This document shows positions 58,252-64,000 of a stretch of DNA of 64,000 bases, one piece after another. The DNA comes from Megamerina dolium (lineage: Eukaryota > Arthropoda > Insecta > Diptera > Megamerinidae), in the NCBI GenBank assembly GCA_963854835.1, contig OY978526.1:43625140-43689139 (forward strand). Reading direction: 5' to 3'. Both the position numbers and the translations under genes were made by a program. Under the pieces are notes generated by a model that made no database searches, was not told where the DNA came from, and saw nothing but the letters and a program-made list of their open reading frames with translations. Position 1 is the first letter of the stretch; the number at the start of each line of letters is the position of its first letter.

Positions 58252-58453
58252 TGCTGCAACTAGCCACCGACGTAGCGTACGTACGTACCGCCCGTACGTA
58301 AGAACATACAAAATTGCATTGATTTTCTCTGCTCCGAGCAACGTCTACGTCACCGTCATACGGTGGTGAGTTTTCGTTAACACGACATTCTCATAAGATA
58401 GGTCGTGTCAGCTGACACGTTCTACGTTTTTACGTCGGTGGCTAGTTGCAGCA
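58252..58453. mobile_element. small MITE, TTA target duplication (202 bp)
   Basis: Inverted ends TGCTGCAACTAGCCACCGAC and GTCGGTGGCTAGTTGCAGCA are perfect over 20 bases. Both sides carry TTA (58249-58251 and 58454-58456). The interior holds more short palindromes (GTACGTACGTAC; GTCAGCTGAC). A TTA duplication fits the TWA preference of PIF/Harbinger. It sits in or at the edge of the Gypsy LTR. Confidence 0.85.
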
Positions 58454-58474
58454 TTATGGTGTACTAGAGTGTTT

Positions 58475-58700
58475 AAAGTGTTGCCACAGAGTATAAATAT
58501 GGCGAGTTTGTTTACAAATGAATTAATTTAATTCTGAAAGTGATCGAGGCAACATAACACGAAAGCAAATTAAGAAGAAGCGGTAGCGGTTGTAAATAGA
58601 AGTATCGATTAAATAAATTGTTGCTGTATATAGTACAAAATAAGTGCTGCAATGATCGAACAGGATGGATTCGAGTAGAATTAAACGTTCACAAAATAAA
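58475..58700 (-). mobile_element. LTR-like repeat L2, inverted arm
   Basis: GTTGCCACAGAGTATAAATA, GAAAGTGATCGAGGCAA, TTAAATAAATTGTTGCTGTA and TCGAGTAGAATTAAACGTTC are the exact reverse arrangement of the LTR-like repeat that begins at 58725. It forms the left arm of a large palindrome centred at 58712/58713. Confidence 0.82.
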
Positions 58701-58724
58701 CAATGTAACAATATTGTTACCTTT

Positions 58725-59570
58725 TTTATTTTGTGAACGTTTAATTCTACTCGAATCAACCTTGTTCGATCACTGGATTCTGTCAATAATAATTACAACA
58801 CTGATTTTGTACAACTATATACAGCAACAATTTATTTAATCAACTCTATTTACAATCAACTATTTATAATAGCCTGGACAGACGGCAGCCTAATTCCGGA
58901 TTACCGGCGCACTTAATCCGAATAAAATAATAACCTGACAGACGGCAGTATTGCAGATTAACTAAACGGCTGATTGCTGTTTTATTAGGTCTGCTCACTT
59001 ACATTACTACCACTATCAATTTCTGTCGTCTGTCACTCTCGATATGAGAAAATCTACAAGTAGTATGTGAACTGAAAACTATCAGAAACTTGTAAATTGA
59101 CATACACCGTTCGTAATTGACAGCTGGATTTATTTGTTCGCCAACACTTTTCATGTTGAAAACTGTTAACAATTGTCGAAAGTTTTTTTTAGCGAACACA
59201 CCTAATATTTTGTAAAATGGATGGAGAAAAATTCACAATAGAGAATTTTCAGCAGTGTTGCCATCTCAAATTGCCCTAATCCTCTTTTATTTTGAGAATT
59301 AACGCATAGAGTTTATGCGGATTAGCTGCAGTTAATGCCCGAGTTAATTCGAATTAACTCGGTAATCCGGAATTAGGCTGCCGTCTGTCTAGGCTATAAT
59401 AACTCTTTAATTTACTTGTAACTTTTGCCTCTGATACTGTATCAATGTTTGCGCAATCACTTTCGGGATTCAATTGATATCATTTGTCAACAACTGGTCC
59501 TATTTATACTCTGTGGCAACACTTCAGATATTCTTTTATCGTAGTCGATATTCTTCGATTCTTCTTTCGA
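58725..59570 (+). mobile_element. LTR-like repeat L3, split by a MITE
   Basis: The same LTR sequence in direct orientation: GAACGTTTAATTCTACTCGA, CTGGATTCTGTCAATAATAA, CAACAATTTATTTAATCAAC. After the 527-bp MITE (58870-59396) it continues CTTTTGCCTCTGATACTGTA, AATCACTTTCGGGATTCAAT and CTATTTATACTCTGTGGCAA. The MITE therefore inserted after the LTR. Right end near 59570. Confidence 0.82.
58870..59396. mobile_element. PIF/Harbinger-like MITE, copy 3 (527 bp)
   Basis: Inverted ends TAGCCTGGACAGACGGCAGC and GCTGCCGTCTGTCTAGGCTA (with an A/G difference) are flanked by TAA (58867-58869, 59397-59399). Very close to copy 1. Nested within the LTR-like repeat L3. Confidence 0.92.
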
Positions 59571-59837
59571 TGCTGCCATTATTCGTGCCATTCACAAAAA
59601 TAAAATTTTTCTTTGTTTTCATAAAAGTGTAGCTTTTATTTATATGAAGGTTACGTCTATGTATAGTTACTTATAACACGTAGTCGAAGTTGAGTGTATG
59701 GCATACACCTGTCTTTCGTGGATTAGAACTTTATAAAATTCAACCGTATACAGACCAACTTTAACTCTTTATGGAAGTGTGTGTTATTGTGCGACCAAAA
59801 TGTCCAAAGTGAACCGCTATTATCCATTGCTTACTTA

Positions 59838-60112
59838 TTTACACGCAGCACGAAACATGGTAATTGGTGGTACCAGATTCCAACATCTCGACATCCACAA
59901 AGCTACATGGCTTTCTCCAGATCAACGAACAAGAAATCAAATTGATCATGTGGTGATTGACGGAAGACATGCTTCCAGTGTGATGGACGTGAAATCGATC
60001 CGTGGTGCCAACATCGACTCGGATCACTCGTTCCGTTATCGAAGATGTTCTGGTGGAGGCTGAATTTTCCGACAGTTGGACCAAAGGTACCTTCCTTGCC
60101 CACCCTGGCATT
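59838..60112 (+). mobile_element. RTE-like LINE endonuclease fragment
   Basis: Reads VIGGTRFQHLDIHKATWLSP, RNQIDHVVIDGRHASSVMDV and KSIRGANIDSDHS, nearly identical to the endonuclease of the copy at 29.7-32.1 kb. It then switches to another part of the same region in the opposite orientation (TGGTGGAGGCTGAATTTTCC). So it is a rearranged, inverted-duplicate piece rather than a simple truncation. Confidence 0.8.
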
Positions 60113-60227
60113 AAAAAAAAAACTAACTTTTACAAAAACTAACGTCTCTTCCTTTTTAGAGGAACCGCATCAAATGGAGTTACCTACAAAAAAAAAGTTA
60201 CCAAACGTTAAATAGCCACCACAATCA

Positions 60228-61090
60228 GTTGATTAAAGACCACAAAGCACCGGGGTATGATCGCATCCCTTCTGGTGAGGCTTTAAATTTTATAACTCAC
60301 CTGTTCAACACTTGTTTAATGAAAAATATCTTCCTGGCCCAGTGGAAGGTTGTTGAGATCTTCATAAAACGGCTGTTCTACGTGAATTACGACAATGAAA
60401 TATACCCCTTTCACTCAATCCAAGCCAAGTTTCACAAGGCAGTGTGTTAGTTCCAATTTTTTCTTTCTTTCTTCTTTCTTATGTGGCCGAACATATAATG
60501 CGGCGCCAGTCTTCTCTGTACTCCGCTTGCTGGCGCCAATTGAATATTCCAAGCGCCGCTATGCTTTTTGTTCTTCAGTCTCATTATGGCTATTTTAGCC
60601 TCATGTTCGGGTCCAACAGGTCCAATTCTTTACCTGCTTTTTACTTCCGATTTACCTACAACTAATGATGTTCTCACTGGAACTTTTGCCGCTGACACTG
60701 CTATTATCACGACTGGAACGAGTATCATTCAATTTCTATTTGGTTAAATAATTGGCGACTGAAAGTTAACGATACGAAATCAACCCACATAACATTTACT
60801 ACGAGGAGAGATACATGTCCCCAAATCAAATTGAGCAATATTTCAGTTCCTCAATCCGATACTGCTAAGTACTTGAGCATTCACCTGGACAGACGATTAA
60901 CGTGGAGAGCACACATTTTTGCTAAATGGAAAACTCTTGGTATACAATTCCGCAACATGTATGGGCTGTAGAATCGTCAATCTCCCCTCTCCATGGAAAA
61001 GAAAATCATCCTATATAAAGCAAAGCTCAAACCGGTGTGGACTTACGGTATTCAACTGTGGGGAACAGCATTTAACTCCAACGGGCGTAC
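60228..61090 (+). mobile_element. Jockey-like LINE RT remnant, interrupted
   Basis: First part: IKDHKAPGYDRIPSGEALNF then CLMKNIFLAQWKVVEIF. A foreign piece (about 60475-60605, RTE-like 3' end) interrupts. Then GPILYLLFTSDLPTTNDVLT, GTFAADTAIITTGTS, YLSIHLDRRLTWRAHIF and KAKLKPVWTYGIQLWGTAFN. The catalytic FADD box reads FAAD, so the first Asp is lost. Several frameshifts. Related to the remnant at 55960-56790. Confidence 0.8.
60475..60605 (-). mobile_element. RTE-like LINE 3' end fragment inside Jockey remnant
   Basis: CTTATGTGGCCGAACATATAA, TGGCGCCAATTGAATATTCC and AAGCGCCG match the last bases of the RTE-like LINE (compare GCTGGCGCCAGTTAGAAATT at 29790). It then joins a scrap resembling the segment around CTTCAGCCTTAAAATGGCCG (30958). 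A nested, internally deleted insertion. Confidence 0.6.
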
Positions 61091-61094
61091 GTAA

Positions 61095-61805
61095 CAAAAG
61101 CCCAAATTCATAAAGATCTGAAAATCCCCCATTGAAGGACAAAATCAAAGCGAAAGCTACAAAATATCGAGAACTACTACAATCACACCCAAATGAGCTT
61201 GCCGCTAATCTGATGACATCATCGCGAATCTTTTCAAGGCTGAAAAGGGAAACACAGCTACATGCACAGGGAACGTACTTTCCACATGTTATTATCTGCC
61301 ATAACTTTCCTTGGTTTGTCAAATTTTTGTAAAATGTCCAATTTTCTAAAAACAAATTAAATTAATTTGTTCTATTTGAAATTTATATATAAAATAAAAA
61401 TCAAATCAACTCTGCTTAAGAAGCTTAGCTAAAATGTCGTTATGTTTGTTTAATACACCAAAACAAATGGAAATGTCGTGAGAAAGTTGCTCGGTGAAGA
61501 GACCACACTAATCCTTTAGATATTCCAGACCCTGTGAAAGTGCATGCTGATAAATGTTTTCTGAAATCAAAGATCATGTTTGAAAATTAGCTACGATTAG
61601 TTTCACCAGCTTTTATGCAATCAACTTTACACCATAATTCTCCTATGCCTTTTATTATGATGCAATCGAAACAGCAAACCACATTTTCTTAAAAAAAAAC
61701 CCCCGCTTTGTGACAAAGCAAAATATCTGGCAGTTTGAATTTCTTGTTAAGCAATTTCACTGCCAGGACGGAAAATCTTGGCGACTTATAATTAAACTAT
61801 TTCTG
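61095..61805. other. intergenic sequence, nothing assigned
   Basis: Between the LINE debris and Mia40. No coding or repeat signal that I can assign. Confidence 0.4.
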
Positions 61806-61811
61806 TGTGAT

Positions 61812-61817
61812 TTTATT
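61812..61817 (-). terminator. polyadenylation signal for Mia40
   Basis: AATAAA on the minus strand, about 75 bases after the Mia40 stop codon, at the usual distance for a short 3' UTR. Confidence 0.6.
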
Positions 61818-61890
61818 ATATATGTTCGTAACAAATTATTATATATGTTCGTAACAAATGCTATTAATAACCTATGTTCTACATAACATA

Positions 61891-62319
61891 TTAGTTGTCC
61901 TTCTTCGCTACTTTGTTCTCATCTTCTAAACCTTCAACTTCTCCAGCTGTTGCTTCTTCTTCCAAACTAGCCATATCTATACTGCCATGATCACCATCTC
62001 CATTTCCGCCAGATTTATCATACACTGTTGGATATTTTGTAAAACAGTCCTGCATCGTCCGGAAAGCATCAAAGCAATCAGAACCTTTTGGATCGGCCTC
62101 ACTATAGTGAAAGCACGAGAAGGCATCACGAAATTCCACACCACATGGACCTGTAGCCATGCCACCCAGACAAGGACAACTCCAATTTATATCTCCCGTA
62201 CTTGTGATGAGACCTTGTGTCGGTTCTGGGGGTGGTAGTTCCACTGTACTTGGTGTTGCATGGTCCTCTTTTGTGGCGAAAATCACCTTATCTTTACCAA
62301 ATACCTTACAGTATGACAT
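61891..62319 (-). CDS. Mia40: Mia40/CHCHD4 intermembrane-space import oxidoreductase
   Basis: 142-residue protein of the mitochondrial disulfide relay. It oxidises and traps small cysteine-rich proteins entering the intermembrane space and is recycled by the sulfhydryl oxidase Erv1/ALR. It starts [20 protein letters not shown], close to animal CHCHD4 (MSYC...GKD...TKEDH). The redox-active CPC motif is in [17 protein letters not shown] at about residues 46-59. The CHCH fold follows with two CX9C motifs: [11 protein letters not shown] and [11 protein letters not shown]. The C-terminus is acidic. No targeting presequence, as expected for the short animal form. Single exon here. The start lies 29 bases after the stop of the Rpp14-like gene. 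All key cysteines are present, so it looks functional. Confidence 0.95.
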   Translation of the reverse strand: MSYCKVFGKDKVIFATKEDHATPSTVELPPPEPTQGLITSTGDINWSCPCLGGMATGPCGVEFRDAFSCFHYSEADPKGSDCFDAFRTMQDCFTKYPTVYDKSGGNGDGDHGSIDMASLEEEATAGEVEGLEDENKVAKKDN

Positions 62320-62348
62320 ATCCTCAAATTAGTAGTGCTTGCGAAATA

Positions 62349-62619
62349 CTAGAAATCCAAAAATTCTTTTGAAGTGTTTCGAATTTTATAATGGCAGGGA
62401 ATGTCCTGGAAATGGCCAATGAGTGTGATAGAAGTGCGTAAACGCGTCAAATAGTTCCCCGGTACTTTCAGAATTCCTCGTTTTTGGATTTCATCAAATT
62501 TGACCAATTCCAATTCGGTCTGACCACCAATTTCGCCAAAAAGACTTTTCAATGAATTCTCAATACTTCCTTGAAAATAAGCGGGAGTTAGTACTGCTAA
62601 TGAATCGTCACGTAATTTC
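62349..62619 (-). CDS. Rpp14: Rpp14-like RNase P/MRP subunit (3' exon)
   Basis: Encodes LRDDSLAVLTPAYFQGSIEN, then SLKSLFGEIGGQTELELVKF, DEIQKRGILKVPGNYLTRLR, TSITLIGHFQDIPCHYKIRN and ends TSKEFLDF. This matches the Rpp14/Pop5 fold in order: an L-x-x-A-x-F helix start, an LFGE helix, a ILxVP strand, an SxLTLxG helix-strand, and a terminal C-x-x-x-V/I strand. The final NTSKEFLDF resembles the human RPP14 ending. Rpp14 is a protein subunit of nuclear RNase P, which trims tRNA 5' ends. The 5' boundary is uncertain: the frame is closed by TAA at 62625-62627, and an AG at about 62620 could be the acceptor. The N-terminal exon was not located. Confidence 0.78.
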
Positions 62620-62699
62620 CTTTGTTAGCACGAGGCACCACATAGATAGAGGAATAGATATTTTTGGTGTTATTCATCAAGATTGAACTTATTTAGATA

Positions 62700-63020
62700 T
62701 CAACTTACAATTGCACATCCAGATAGTAATAATCGTTCATACTTCAGTTAAACATTTCATATATGAATAGCTTTTAAATGCAATTCCTTTCCAGAATGAT
62801 GTAAGACACTAGTGTAGTTTGTTCGGTCATTTTGACATTTATGTTTGTACAATAAGGCTGCCAAGTTTCACATTAAACATGTGATAAGTACGAAGCCAGG
62901 TCTAAATAATATGGTAGAGTTACAACAACAATGGCTTTTCCTTTCCTTTATAATTTTTTTACGTGATTATTACTGATTACTGCAATTAGTAGGAACTCGA
63001 TAACGATATACATACAAATA
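62700..63020. other. likely 5' part and flank of the Rpp14-like gene
   Basis: Expected to hold the first exon and promoter of the Rpp14-like gene on the minus strand, but no clear coding start could be assigned. Confidence 0.3.
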
Positions 63021-63029
63021 TACGTTACG

Positions 63030-63435
63030 TTACGTTTTTATTTTGTGAGCGTTTAATTCTATTTGGAAAAATTTTGTTCGATCACTGAATTCTGTCAATA
63101 TCAATTCCAACAAAAATTTTGTATTACTATATACAACAACAATTTTTTAAATCAACTCCATTTACAATAACTTTTTAATGTACTTGCAACTTTTGCCTCT
63201 GATACTGTATCAATATTTGAACGGTTGCTTTCAGTAGTCAATTGATTTCATTTGTCAACAACTGGCCCTATTTAAACTCTGTGGCAACACTCCAGAATCC
63301 TCCTTTATCTTCTCTTTCTTTCTCATTGGCTTGTCCTGGTTATCGCTCATTTCTTTTTGTTGACATTCGTTTCGATGCTACCATTATTAGTACCATTCAA
63401 AATTAGTAGTGAATAAGCAACTATTGATACTCGCT
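63030..63435 (-). mobile_element. solo LTR-like repeat L4
   Basis: Shares GTGAGCGTTTAATTCTATTT, TTCGATCACTGAATTCTGTC, CTTTTGCCTCTGATACTGTA, CATTTGTCAACAACTGGCCC and CTCTGTGGCAACACTCCAGA with the other LTR pieces, in the same orientation as L1 and L3, with no internal element nearby. It most likely is a solo LTR. Confidence 0.75.
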
Positions 63436-63439
63436 ACAA

Positions 63440-64000
63440 TATGGCAGTTGATTTAGGGACAAATAATTTTATAAGTTAAACGCGGTTTACGCCAATACCT
63501 TATAAAACAAACAATTATCAAATTGCCGTAAGTCGATGGAAGGAACTATAATCAGCAGACGCTAACGATTCCTCGTATCTTCTTATAATTCGCTCTGCAC
63601 AAGAGCTTTCTGCCCATAAACGCCGTGTTTACATAAATGAAATTGCATCGTTTTTATTTGAATTGCAATACTACAGTGGAATTGGATTTTTGGAGTAAAG
63701 TAGTGCTGCACATTTAATGGTTTGTTCAAAATTATTTATTAATCAAAATATTAGATTTGTCAAATATGAAATTATTCGAATAATCATGATTTTTAATATT
63801 CAAAAATAGAAATTATTCTATTAATCAGTTGTTTGATTAATTAAAATCAAGTTATTGGAATAAAACATTCGAAATACATATAATATTTTTCCCAATATAA
63901 CGTTTTTCAGAAAGCTATGATTATGAGAATGCGTTTCAAATTTTTATTTAAAAACAAGGAAAAAATGAAAACTAAAAATATTTTGTTAACACCCTTTTAT
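63440..64000. other. intergenic sequence without recognisable feature
   Basis: AT-rich to the right edge. No gene or repeat assigned. Confidence 0.4.

Noticed and set aside
61823..61860. Direct repeat of ATTATATATGTTCGTAACAA near the Mia40 3' end as a regulatory element
   Set aside because: A simple tandem duplication of about 24 bases in the 3' flank; nothing indicates function.
1..64000. CRISPR arrays, operons, riboswitches or prophage
   Set aside because: The window is eukaryotic (introns, LINEs, SINEs). Repeats present are transposons and microsatellites, with no regular spacer arrays.

Overview
This is a window of an AT-rich, intron-rich, transposon-laden animal nuclear genome, almost certainly a higher dipteran. 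A tephritid fruit fly is my best guess. The basis is fly-like host proteins, short introns with GTAAGT/TTTCAG-type sites, and two copies of a DD41D ('rosa'-type) mariner, a lineage I recall as first described from tephritids. The species call is an inference.

One host gene occupies most of the window. It is the minus-strand HIF-1-alpha orthologue similar (sima), a bHLH-PAS transcription factor. The canonical first coding exon is at 53466-53569. The bHLH exon lies 50.6 kb away at 2629-2816, followed by exons at 2235-2494, 1944-2168, 1050-1216 and 870-976. All junctions keep frame. The gene runs off the left edge inside PAS-B. Inside the giant first intron is a second minus-strand exon (26715-27445) with its own ATG, 243 codons and a consensus donor in the same phase as the canonical exon 1. 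It is a strong candidate alternative first exon. Near the right end are two small host genes on the minus strand, only 29 bases apart: an Rpp14-like RNase P/MRP subunit (62349 to about 62619) and Mia40/CHCHD4 (61891-62319).

The rest is mostly transposon debris in sima introns and in the sima-Mia40 interval. Layout: 1-3.2 kb, sima exons with an RTE-like LINE scrap. 5.3-8.1 kb, I-like LINE and mariner fragments. 9.2-10.9 kb, a nearly complete Tc1-like element. 11.1-13.1 kb, two SINEs flanking an RTE-like LINE. 13.1-16.7 kb, mostly unique sequence with a fold-back repeat. 16.8-18.6 kb, a LINE with RNase H and a CCTAA tail. 20.4-25.6 kb, three mariner-type elements and a MITE. 26.2-28.1 kb, a fold-back element and the alternative exon. 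28.5-33.0 kb, mariner scraps, a large RTE-like LINE and a MITE. 33.8-36.2 kb, a SINE, a tandem-repeat element and a MITE. 37.8-41.8 kb, I-like LINE, mariner scrap, SINE and DD41D mariner. 43.1-51.6 kb, SINEs, tandem-repeat element, a TTAA-flanked palindromic element and three mariner remnants. 55.4-61.1 kb, a heavily nested Gypsy/Jockey/SINE/MITE complex. 63.0-63.4 kb, an LTR-like repeat.

The most interesting structures are: a tRNA-derived SINE family (about ten copies, one with a 13-bp target duplication); a ~525-bp MITE family with three copies all flanked by TAA; a large palindrome built from two head-to-head LTRs; a TTAA-flanked element with a second palindrome inside; the phase-matched alternative first exon of sima; and the very tight Rpp14-Mia40 pair. 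I found no single strikingly new multi-gene system. The window is a host gene plus layered mobile DNA.
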